Assembly (NCBI GenBank): GCA_027323445.1
Contig: DAHWBS010000003.1
Location: forward strand, 1 to 64,000
Direction of reading: 5' to 3'
Length of the DNA stretch: 64,000 nucleotides
Origin: Leptospirillum sp.
Lineage (GTDB): Bacteria > Nitrospirota > Leptospirillia > Leptospirillales > Leptospirillaceae
The notes under the pieces were generated by a model. That model worked only from the letters and a program-made list of their open reading frames with translations. It ran no database searches and had not been told where the DNA came from. Each line of letters starts with the position of its first letter. Position 1 is the stretch's first letter. Positions 44,361 through 52,456 of this stretch are shown one piece after another. The position numbers were made by a program, and so were the translations under genes.

Positions 44361-46869
44361 TCTTTCATCTGAGAAGAGATGGATCTATCCGGATACTCCA
44401 TTGTTTCGACAGTATCAGGGTTTGCGGGAGAAAGCGGGGGAGGCTCTTCTTTTTTTCCGTCTGGGAGATTTTTATGAACTGTTTGGGGAGCAGGCGGTTG
44501 AGGTCTCCAGAGTATTGGGGCTGACTCTGACATCGAGAGACAGGAACAAATCCAACCCCCTGCCTATGTGTGGTATTCCGGCACGTTCTCTGGAACTTTA
44601 TCTGCCCCGTCTCGTCTCCCTCGGGTATCGTATCGCAATCTCGGAGCAGACTCAGCCGGATTTAGAGTCCGACGGCATGTTTTCAAGGGAAATCGTCAGG
44701 ATTGTTACAAGATCAACCCTGATCGAGGATCCTTCCCTTGAAGGAGGACAGACAAAAAATGGTGTCTGTATTGTTCGGATGGATGACTCGGTCGCCATAT
44801 CAAGCCTGGATCTTTCAAGTGGACACCTTGCTGTTTTTGAGCCAGAAAATAAAGGAGATCTAGATGCCATCCTTGACTGGATGGCATCTAAATCCCCCGT
44901 TGAAGTCCTGATTGCGGATCCTGATTTGTCCTCTGCCTTCTCTGGAATAGATCATCAGAGAACTCTCCCGTCTGAGACACCACTCAATGAATTAATAGAT
45001 GTTCTCCCGCGCGATTTTGAGTTTCCCCTGCTCTCTCCCGCATCTGAACGAGCCCTTTCAACATTGATTTCCTATGTGGCATCCCTGAAGGCCGGGATTA
45101 TCCACCATCTGACCGGGGTCACTGTCGAAAAAACGGTAGGAACACTCGTCATTGATCGTGCATCGATACGACATCTCGATCTCGTTCCAGATCAGGAAGA
45201 CCGAAAAAAAAATGGAAGTCTCCTGGAGGTTCTGGATCAGGCAAGATCAGCGCTGGGGAGCCGGATGCTCAGGAGATGGGTCTTGGCCCCGCTTTCGGAC
45301 AGGGAGAGCATCCTCATGCGACAGTGGATTGTACGCCGACTGGATGAGAACCCACGATGGGCTGATAGAGTGGGTGATATCCTTGGGGCAACTGGCGACA
45401 TCGAACGAATTCTCGGGAGAATCGGGATGAAAGGCCGATTGCCAAGAGATCTCGGGGGGATCAGGGATGGAATCGCGTGTGCCATCGAACTTGCCAAGAT
45501 GCACGACTGGAAAGAGCTTCTTCCTGACGATAAAAGGGATGCTTCCATTGAGACTCTTTCCCGGATGGTTTCAGGTCTGTCCGAAGCCTTGGTCGATGAT
45601 CCTCCTGTTTCTTGCGGGGAGTCTCCGGTTATTCGCGACGGGTTTGACCCGGAGCTTGACGGATATCGGCATTTTGAGCGGGAAGGTGATCAGGATCTTT
45701 TGAAAATTGAGGAGCGGGAGAGAAGATCAACGGGGATTGAGACATTACGTATCCGCTACAATCAGGTCGCCGGATACTACATTGAGGTTACCAAGGGGCA
45801 GGTCTCGAAAGTTCCCCCTCATTATTTCAGAAAACAAACTTTGACGGGTGTCGAGCGATATACTCTACCTGAGCTTCTGGACTTTGAGCAGCGGATAACG
45901 GAATCCCGCCTAAAGGCTCAGGAAAGGGAGTTTGCCATTTTGGATGATCTGATCAAGAGGGTCTTGTCCTGCTCTGCTCATATTCAGCGAATGGCGGAAT
46001 TCCTGGGAACGGTTGACGGATTGCTTTCATTTGCCAGAGTCGGGAAAAAGAGACAATACGTATTGCCGTCGTTCTCAACGGACGGGGCGATATCGATTAC
46101 AAACGGTCGACATCCGATCGTCGAGGCCAGACTCAGGACAGGGGCCTTCATGCCCAATGATACCCGACTTGAGGCAGGAACATTTGTGCTTTTGACGGGG
46201 CCAAACATGGCGGGAAAGTCGACATATATGAGACAATTGGCCCTGATTCAGATCATGGCCCAGATGGGAGCTCCTGTTCCGGCAGACGAGGCGGTTCTGC
46301 CGATTGTTGATCGCATACTGACAAGAGTTGGTGCGAATGATCATATTCTTGAAGGTGAGTCGACTTTCATGGTGGAGATGAAGGAGGTTGCAAGGGTTTT
46401 ACGGGATGCGACCGCCAAAAGTCTTGTCATTCTGGATGAGGTTGGAAGGGGAACCGCCACTTTTGATGGTATGGCCATTGCCTGGGCGGTATCCGAGTAT
46501 GTTCATGACCGGATACGCTCTTTGACTCTCTTTGCGACACACTATCATGAGCTTCATGCTCTGGCGGAAAAAGGCCAACGTTTTTTGAACCAGTCTGTTG
46601 CCGTTCGGATTGAGGGTGGAAAAATTTCTTTTCCACACAGGATCAGTTCCGGGCATTCATCAAGATCCTACGGCATTGACGTTGCCAAACTGGCGGGTGT
46701 TCCGGAGATTGTGATCGAACGGGCAACCCGAATACTCGAGCACTGGAACCGACAGAAGCCATTCAAGGCCATTTCAGAGGGGCTTTCTCATATGCCTGAG
46801 AAGGACACCGCATCCTTGCCTCTTTTTGAGTGGAAGATGCGTGCAGAAAATCCTCCCGCATCTTCATAG
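44350..46869 (+). CDS. mutS: DNA mismatch repair protein MutS
   Basis: MutS recognises mismatches. The N-terminal mismatch-reading motif FRLGDFYELF (Phe-x-Glu) is intact, with the connector, lever and clamp domains in the middle, and the ATPase shows GPNMAGKSTYMRQ (Walker A), ESTFMVEM, LVILDEVGRGTATFDG (Walker B), and FATHYHEL. ATG 44350 is preferred, with GAAGG upstream; 44335 adds five residues. The 839-aa length is normal. No mutL is within the window. Confidence 0.97.
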   Translation: MSTDLSSEKRWIYPDTPLFRQYQGLREKAGEALLFFRLGDFYELFGEQAVEVSRVLGLTLTSRDRNKSNPLPMCGIPARSLELYLPRLVSLGYRIAISEQTQPDLESDGMFSREIVRIVTRSTLIEDPSLEGGQTKNGVCIVRMDDSVAISSLDLSSGHLAVFEPENKGDLDAILDWMASKSPVEVLIADPDLSSAFSGIDHQRTLPSETPLNELIDVLPRDFEFPLLSPASERALSTLISYVASLKAGIIHHLTGVTVEKTVGTLVIDRASIRHLDLVPDQEDRKKNGSLLEVLDQARSALGSRMLRRWVLAPLSDRESILMRQWIVRRLDENPRWADRVGDILGATGDIERILGRIGMKGRLPRDLGGIRDGIACAIELAKMHDWKELLPDDKRDASIETLSRMVSGLSEALVDDPPVSCGESPVIRDGFDPELDGYRHFEREGDQDLLKIEERERRSTGIETLRIRYNQVAGYYIEVTKGQVSKVPPHYFRKQTLTGVERYTLPELLDFEQRITESRLKAQEREFAILDDLIKRVLSCSAHIQRMAEFLGTVDGLLSFARVGKKRQYVLPSFSTDGAISITNGRHPIVEARLRTGAFMPNDTRLEAGTFVLLTGPNMAGKSTYMRQLALIQIMAQMGAPVPADEAVLPIVDRILTRVGANDHILEGESTFMVEMKEVARVLRDATAKSLVILDEVGRGTATFDGMAIAWAVSEYVHDRIRSLTLFATHYHELHALAEKGQRFLNQSVAVRIEGGKISFPHRISSGHSSRSYGIDVAKLAGVPEIVIERATRILEHWNRQKPFKAISEGLSHMPEKDTASLPLFEWKMRAENPPASS

Positions 46870-46917
46870 GGATTTTGTGAAAGTTTGATTATCTGTTTCC
46901 CTTTGCTCGGAGGGTTC

Positions 46918-47424
46918 ATGTCCATAAAAAATCTTTCCATTGTACTTTTCCTTTTAGGAATATGCGTTTTATCTCCGGTTACGGTGCATGCAGATGGAAG
47001 CGGGGATTCGTCTGCCCAGTCTGTTTTAAAGGAGATGAAGAGTCGTTACCTGAACCAGACCAATCAAACAGTGTCTCCCACGGTTCCGACAACCCCAGCC
47101 GTTGGTTTGCCACCACCGCCTTCCTCCCCAACGATTCCCCCCATGGGCGGATCATCAGGGGGTCCTTCCGTTGCCCATTCTCCTCTCTCTCAGGCTTCCT
47201 CTTCCCCGGTCCCCGATCAGTTGCATACACTTTTATTGGTCTCATCAGAACCTGCCGGAGCAAAAATACAGATTGATGGGGTATTAATTGGCGATACTCC
47301 AGTCTCTTTTCAGGCTCACGCCGGAATGTCCGGGAATGTTTGCGTCTTGAAGGAGGGGTTTTCTTCGAAGTGTTTCTCTGTCTTCTTTCAGGGGGGAAGA
47401 CTATCAGGACAAAAATTGCTTTAA
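46918..47424 (+). CDS. Exported PEGA-domain protein
   Basis: After a signal peptide (SIVLFLLGICVLSPVTVHA, cleavage before DGSG) comes an 80-residue Pro/Ser/Thr-rich low-complexity linker and a C-terminal PEGA-like domain: LLLVSSEPAGAKIQIDGVLIGDTPVSFQ. PEGA domains are surface or envelope beta modules of unclear binding role. ATG 46918 follows GGAGGG; the ORF-track start at 46885 would bury the signal peptide. A pair of cysteines (CVLKEGFSSKC) may form a disulfide. Confidence 0.78.
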   Translation: MSIKNLSIVLFLLGICVLSPVTVHADGSGDSSAQSVLKEMKSRYLNQTNQTVSPTVPTTPAVGLPPPPSSPTIPPMGGSSGGPSVAHSPLSQASSSPVPDQLHTLLLVSSEPAGAKIQIDGVLIGDTPVSFQAHAGMSGNVCVLKEGFSSKCFSVFFQGGRLSGQKLL

Positions 47425-47450
47425 AAAGGATTCCCCCGTCCAATCCTTTT
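47424..47450 (+). terminator. Stem-loop at the end of the PEGA gene
   Basis: AAAAGGATT and AATCCTTTT pair across a C-rich loop of nine bases, directly at the stop codon. The T-run lies inside the stem, as in short bidirectional terminators. Confidence 0.4.
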
Positions 47451-47586
47451 GAGCCATAGAAAATGAACGCTTGCCTGCGTGCTTGCTGTCCTGTTCTATT
47501 CCTTTTAATATAGGTGTCTATATTGATTGGACGACAAATTTGTGAGTGAAACATTACTTCAATGGAAATGAGGAGAAAAGAGAACG

Positions 47587-48747
47587 ATGTCCGATTCCCA
47601 TGACCATTCCCATGGCACTTTGGATGGTGATTCCAGCGAGCTTGTAAACAGCCTTTCGCAGATTATTGACAAGGGTCCACCGGAGGTTGTGCTCGAAAGT
47701 GTTGCGGATGATGATGTCGTTTCAGAAGTCCTCGCAAATCTCTATGAAATGGACGCGCTGGGGGCAATTTCCTCTTTGCCATCAATGACTCCGGATTGGT
47801 CCTTGGCAATAAGGCGATTTTTGGAGACCTATTCGGAAGGGGTTGAGCTCGAGGATGATCTGGTTCAGATCGGATCTTCATCTGAAAACAGCCGCTTCAT
47901 GTATGGCTTTGGAATCATGATCGATGGTCTTAAAACACCGGAGATTTCCTTGTCGGCAGACATTCTTGAGGGAATTCGGGAAAAGCTTTCAAGAATTTTT
48001 CACCTTCAGTCAAAGTCGATGCTCTATCTCCATCCGACACTTGCCCTGTTGCCTGAACTCTATCTTTTTTCCTTTGAGGAACGCCGCGAGTTTTTCCTTG
48101 AAGTTCCTGAAGCTCCCTTGCCGCTTTCTGATGATTTGATGCTTGATTCCGATGATGTGTCTTTTTTGTCCGCTCCTGTTGAAACCCTTCTTGGGGATGA
48201 GCATCCTGTGGTTCGATATATGGGAAGCTCACAAGACTTGCATGAAGGCGAATCGGGATATCCCGTTTTTCTCATGGGAGCGGTCATATCGCAGAACTCT
48301 CCGATGGAGGGTGGAATCCAGGAGTTTCTCGAGGGGGATGAGGCAGGAGAGTTTGATGCGATGCTTTCTGACATAGCGGAAATTATGGATCCTGAAAACG
48401 AAAACGCGGATGAGTTGCCATCTGTCTCAATTCTTCCATGGTCTCTTCTCTTTCCGATGGGGGTCTCCCTTCATTTTCAGCAAAGGGTGATGGAGTTTGT
48501 TTACCGGATGAATCTTTCCGGCAAGGAAACACTGGAAATGGTTCCTTTTTGGGAAGATGGGTATCTCTGGATTCATGCTTCCCTGAAAGGAAAGAATGAA
48601 GGTCATGATTTTCTGGTTGTGGATGAATACGTTCTTGAATTTTTGGAGGAACTGATCGAACCCGTCCTGACGGAAAATCTTCCTGTCCGACTGAAGTGGC
48701 ATCCCTTGCCCAAGGATGGCAGAGGCCTTTCGCTCGGCCTCGTCTAG
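47587..48747 (+). CDS. Acidic hypothetical protein of unknown function
   Basis: A 386-aa, strongly acidic protein that I cannot assign to a family. The N-terminus is His/Asp/Ser-rich (SDSHDHSHG), followed by a helical region with runs of Leu/Glu/Asp (SQIIDKGPPEVVLESV), and a Glu/Asp-rich hinge (about 245-285). The C-terminal part seems alpha/beta (LHFQQRVMEFVYRMNLSG). No signal peptide, membrane helix, cysteines or nucleotide motif is seen. AGGAG lies 11 bases before the ATG. Its neighbours (a PEGA protein and a beta-propeller-like exported protein) are also uncharacterised. Confidence 0.68.
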   Translation: MSDSHDHSHGTLDGDSSELVNSLSQIIDKGPPEVVLESVADDDVVSEVLANLYEMDALGAISSLPSMTPDWSLAIRRFLETYSEGVELEDDLVQIGSSSENSRFMYGFGIMIDGLKTPEISLSADILEGIREKLSRIFHLQSKSMLYLHPTLALLPELYLFSFEERREFFLEVPEAPLPLSDDLMLDSDDVSFLSAPVETLLGDEHPVVRYMGSSQDLHEGESGYPVFLMGAVISQNSPMEGGIQEFLEGDEAGEFDAMLSDIAEIMDPENENADELPSVSILPWSLLFPMGVSLHFQQRVMEFVYRMNLSGKETLEMVPFWEDGYLWIHASLKGKNEGHDFLVVDEYVLEFLEELIEPVLTENLPVRLKWHPLPKDGRGLSLGLV

Positions 48748-48869
48748 GGCTGATCTGATTCATTTTTGATCGAGGTTTCTAGCGTTTTTTGATCCGTTCG
48801 GGAAAAGAGCAGCTTTTGCTTGCCGTTTATTGGTTTTATGGTTTATTATCCTGATTTTAGAAAGATTAA

Positions 48870-50090
48870 ATGAAGTTCAATCGCTGTCTCTTTTCTTTGC
48901 TTCTGATGCTCCCTTTCAGGATGTTTTCTCCTGATGATTCATTCGGAGGGTCAGTACCTCCGGCAAATTTGCCTGCTGGCAATATTTCTTCGGTCAAGAT
49001 TAATCCCGTACCGCTATATCGACTTTCTTATCCGATTCAAACAATGCGAATGGGATATAGCAAAAAAGCCCATCTCATTTTCTTGACCCTTATGAAAAGT
49101 GGTCAGGTGCTTGTTCTTGATAGCCGCACCGGAAAGGTTATAAAGACTATTTCCAATGTTTTGAAGCCGCTGGATGCAACATTTGACTGGAAAAAAAGAA
49201 ATATTCTTGTGACAGAGGGTGACTCCAGGGAGTTTCACGTCATACCGCTGGATGATCCCTCAAGAATGAAAGAGCTTCCGACAGGACTCAATCCAACGGT
49301 TGTAGAGTACCGTGGGGATGCCGGAACATTTCTTCTGGCTGGAGCGGTCCATATTCTCTACCGGCTGAATTCAGAATCCTATGATGTTGAGCGATGGACA
49401 GCTTTCGGGGATCGGATCCATGAAATCACCTTTTTGGGAAAAGAGATTTATATTCCTTTGTTGCGCCACTCCCGGATATTGGTTCTCGACGGAAAAACTC
49501 TTCAGGTGACCCATGATGAGACCCTGGATCTTTGTGAACGGCTGACCACGGTTCTGCCATTGTCCGAAGGAGGAGTTGCTGCTCTTTGTGAAAATGAGCT
49601 TCTCGTCCGAAGGAAGGCTGGCGGAGTCTTTCACCACCGATATAGTGATGATTTTCCAAGAACAATGGTTGGCCCTGTTCAGTCATCCTTTCTGTTGATC
49701 TTTTACCCGGATGCCGAGGAGATGGTTCTGACAGACCTGAGAACACTGAAGTCTGTTCAAAGGGTAGCGATTGACGGGCGCCCAATGTGGTCTCGCCTCA
49801 ATCATGATGGGACAGGGGTTTTTCTGATCGTTTCGAACCCATCGTCCGGAGTTGTCAGCTTTGAACGTTTTTCTCTCGCTCCCATTTATTCAACGAATAT
49901 TCGTGCCGGGGGAAAGGGGACTCCTCCGGTTACGAAGGCTGAAGTCCATGCGCCAAGCCCTGCGGCCATTTCGGGAAAAGCTGGCGCACCTCTTCCTTCC
50001 ATCAAAACGACTCCTCTTTCGGGGAGTTCAAAGAAGATGGCGCTTCCCCCTGCCGGGACAGCCCGGGGAACGGGGCCTGTCCCCCAATAA
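48870..50090 (+). CDS. Exported beta-propeller-like protein
   Basis: A 406-aa protein with a probable N-terminal signal peptide (KFNRCLFSLLLMLPF) and repeated strand patterns ending in dipeptide turns: GQVLVLDSRTGKVIKTI, RILVLDGKTLQVT, MVLTDLRTLKSVQ. These resemble YVTN/WD-type blades, so a propeller fold is likely. The last 65 residues are Pro/Ser/Lys-rich and unstructured. No enzyme motif is visible. The ribosome site is weak. fabI starts 19 bases downstream. Confidence 0.6.
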   Translation: MKFNRCLFSLLLMLPFRMFSPDDSFGGSVPPANLPAGNISSVKINPVPLYRLSYPIQTMRMGYSKKAHLIFLTLMKSGQVLVLDSRTGKVIKTISNVLKPLDATFDWKKRNILVTEGDSREFHVIPLDDPSRMKELPTGLNPTVVEYRGDAGTFLLAGAVHILYRLNSESYDVERWTAFGDRIHEITFLGKEIYIPLLRHSRILVLDGKTLQVTHDETLDLCERLTTVLPLSEGGVAALCENELLVRRKAGGVFHHRYSDDFPRTMVGPVQSSFLLIFYPDAEEMVLTDLRTLKSVQRVAIDGRPMWSRLNHDGTGVFLIVSNPSSGVVSFERFSLAPIYSTNIRAGGKGTPPVTKAEVHAPSPAAISGKAGAPLPSIKTTPLSGSSKKMALPPAGTARGTGPVPQ

Positions 50091-50109
50091 ATAGCTCTGG
50101 AGGTAAAGA

Positions 50110-50934
50110 ATGACTCAAACTGGTTTAGGGAATCAGATGCTCAAGGGAAAACACATTCTGGTTACCGGAATTGCAAATCGCTGGTCCATTGCATGGGCTG
50201 TGGCAGAGGCTGTTCTTCGTGAGGGAGGGCAAATCACCCTGACCTATCAAGGAGAGACGCAGCTTGGAAATATCCGGAAGATCCTTGCCGATATTCCGGG
50301 TGGAGACAGTATTCTGGTGGAACCGCTCGATGTTTGTGATGAAGAGCAGTTGAAGTCTCTCTGCTCGACCCTTGAACATGCGGGTATTTTTCTGGATGGG
50401 GTGGTTCACAGTATTGCTTTTGCCCTTCGGGAAGAGCTGGATGGCCATTTTGTCGATACCAGCCGGAAGGGATACCTTCTGGCCCAGGAGATCAGTGCCT
50501 TTTCCCTGGTGGCCCTTTCGAAGGCACTTCTTCCCCGGATGAATGACGGTGGGGCTATCGTTGCAATGACTTATCTGGGATCGGAACGGGTCGTTCCCCA
50601 CTACAACGTCATGGGAGTGGCAAAGGCAGCTCTTGAATCGGCGGTTCGGTATCTGGCCTACGATCTTGGCGGAAGAAAAATCCGTGTCAACTCACTGTCA
50701 GCCGGACCGGTCAAAACAGCTTCAGGTCGTGCGATCAAGGGGTTTGGTGATATGGTAAAGACTGTTTCCGAACAGTCGGCCATAAAGGATCCGTTAACCG
50801 TTTCTGAGGTGGCGGATGTTGCTGTTTCTCTTCTGTCGCCCTATTTTAGAGGTGTTACCGGAGAGCTGATTCATGTCGATATGGGTTACCATGCTTTGGG
50901 AATGGTTCTTCCGGGTTCACCTACTGTTCCATAA
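50110..50934 (+). CDS. fabI: Enoyl-[acyl-carrier-protein] reductase (NADH)
   Basis: FabI performs the last reduction of fatty acid elongation. It shows the cofactor loop VTGIANRWSIAWAVAEA, YQGE, VHSIAFA, the catalytic YNVMGVAK (Tyr-x6-Lys) and NSLSAGPVKTASGRAI. GGAGG precedes the ATG. Length 274 aa is slightly longer than E. coli FabI (262) because of the C-terminal extension. Confidence 0.95.
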   Translation: MTQTGLGNQMLKGKHILVTGIANRWSIAWAVAEAVLREGGQITLTYQGETQLGNIRKILADIPGGDSILVEPLDVCDEEQLKSLCSTLEHAGIFLDGVVHSIAFALREELDGHFVDTSRKGYLLAQEISAFSLVALSKALLPRMNDGGAIVAMTYLGSERVVPHYNVMGVAKAALESAVRYLAYDLGGRKIRVNSLSAGPVKTASGRAIKGFGDMVKTVSEQSAIKDPLTVSEVADVAVSLLSPYFRGVTGELIHVDMGYHALGMVLPGSPTVP

Positions 50935-50962
50935 TCTGCAGAAAAGTCTCGATCTTTCACGT

Positions 50963-51004
50963 CGAACCCTTCTTTTTCCTCAAAACCGGAGGGTTCGGCT
51001 CTTT
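50963..51004 (+). terminator. Probable terminator after fabI
   Basis: CGAACCCT and AGGGTTCG pair across a 19-base loop, followed by GCTCTTTT. It is moderately convincing given the long loop. Confidence 0.45.
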
Positions 51005-51461
51005 TGTAACCCTCTCCTTATTATCGGGCTTTACCTGGGTTTTCTGGCTCAGCTTCTGTTTTTGTCGGTGGACGAGACGTTCATGATTCAGCCGATCGAG
51101 CGTTCGAGCTAAAGGCCCTATCTCAAGCGGAAAGCTGTACGGAAAGTGGAAAGCACCTGCAGGTGAGATGGAACAGGGCTTCTTTGCGGCTCTTGAAAGC
51201 GCCACGGGAGTCATCCCGGGGCAAGATGGCTGAGAAGAAGAGCGAAGAGGGCCTCCAGAGGCTCGTGGAAGAGATCTGGCCCCGTCCGTCCGAAATCTGA
51301 AAAGCCGCCGGAATCAGCAGGCCTTTCCCCGTCAGGAGGCCCGGCAAAAACCGGTTTTCAGCATGACCGGTGCAAAGCAGAACAGTATCATTTTTCTTGA
51401 CAGAGCAAAAAAGCTGGGTCTTTTATTTTGTCAAAAAGGAACCTTTTTGCAGGAGGGAATA
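51005..51461. other. GC-rich intergenic region before the Rieske gene
   Basis: About 450 bases with no supported gene; short ORFs on both strands lack ribosome sites or homology. The stretch 51120-51350 is relatively GC-rich with several short complementary blocks (GAGGGCCTC, CACCTGCAGGTG), so an untranslated leader or small RNA is possible but not identified. I do not see RNase P, 6S or SRP RNA motifs. Confidence 0.4.
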
Positions 51462-52400
51462 ATGTCGGAGCCAGTTATTTTTCGAATGGGTATTCCGGTT
51501 CTGGATCATTCTGGAAAACAGGTTGGAACGTTGGAGCAACTTGTTTTTCACGAGACCCAAAAAAAAATTGTGGAGCTTGTTATTCGTGAGCTTTCCGGAC
51601 TACGTCGTTTGCCCATGGATTGGGTGTCGGAGATCTCTCCATCATCGATTCATCTGAAAAAGTCGATGGGCTCAGGTGGACTTTCTCAATGCCCAATGTT
51701 CCATCCGGAAAATTACGAGGAGGTTCCCTCCTGGTTTTTCCCTCCAGGGGCACATATTGAAATCGGAACACTTGTTACGCTTAAGCCCTGCGATATTCGG
51801 GAGATGGGAGAAGAGCATGCCATGAGTCGCCGGGACTTCATGGCAAAGTCAACGATCGTGGTGGCCTCAATGATCGGCGTCAGTCTGGTTGTTCCCATCG
51901 GAGGCTATATCCTGACTGCAACCCAAACGAAAGTGACGGAGCATTGGGTCGATCTGGGTATTTTACTGGACAGCCTGCCTGTTGATACGCCGATTGCACA
52001 TGATTTTTTCGGAACTTCGGTGAGCGGGTGGATGAAGGTGCCGGTGTCAAGAACCGTCTGGCTGATCCATCACTCCAATCCGAATGGCCCGGATGCAAAA
52101 TCGGAAGATCAGATCAAGGGAATGGATTCCCCTCTGGAGGCCAAAAATTCTGACCCCAGACTCACAGTTCTGTCCCCCGTCTGCCCACATCTGGGATGTT
52201 CTCCTCAGTGGACGCCCTCGCAGAAAGAGTTTATTTGCCCATGTCACCATTCCATCTATCAGATCAATGGAAATCGTGTCTCCGGCCCTGCTCCAAGGCC
52301 GATGGATTCTCTGCCTGTCAGGGTTTCCAAAGATGGATCGATATCGATTGTCTACGAGCAGTTTGTTGTGGGGATTCCTCAAAAGGTCAGGTTATCCTGA
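51462..52400 (+). CDS. PRC-barrel-Rieske fusion, iron-sulfur subunit of the cytochrome bc complex
   Basis: The C-terminal domain carries the Rieske cluster motifs CPHLGC (241-246) and CPCHHS (259-264), then GPAPRPM. Before it, residues 121-150 form a Tat-like anchor (SRRDF, then a hydrophobic helix). Unusually, residues 1-110 form an extra cytoplasmic domain resembling a PRC-barrel (GIPVLDHSGKQVGTLEQLVF, LPMDWVSEI). ATG 51462 has an excellent AGGAGGG five bases upstream; the ORF-track start at 51363 is not supported. An internal ATG at 51822 would give a standard 192-aa Rieske protein. Cytochrome b follows 56 bases downstream; both form the quinol-oxidising complex of the inner membrane. Confidence 0.88.
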   Translation: MSEPVIFRMGIPVLDHSGKQVGTLEQLVFHETQKKIVELVIRELSGLRRLPMDWVSEISPSSIHLKKSMGSGGLSQCPMFHPENYEEVPSWFFPPGAHIEIGTLVTLKPCDIREMGEEHAMSRRDFMAKSTIVVASMIGVSLVVPIGGYILTATQTKVTEHWVDLGILLDSLPVDTPIAHDFFGTSVSGWMKVPVSRTVWLIHHSNPNGPDAKSEDQIKGMDSPLEAKNSDPRLTVLSPVCPHLGCSPQWTPSQKEFICPCHHSIYQINGNRVSGPAPRPMDSLPVRVSKDGSISIVYEQFVVGIPQKVRLS

Positions 52401-52456
52401 GGGAGATTCTTTGCCTGATTGTCCGAAAATCTTTTAAATAGTTGGAGGGCTCTTTC

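Noticed and set aside
51120-51350. Candidate RNase P, 6S or SRP RNA in the gap before the Rieske gene
   Set aside because: None of the conserved core motifs of these RNAs were found by eye.
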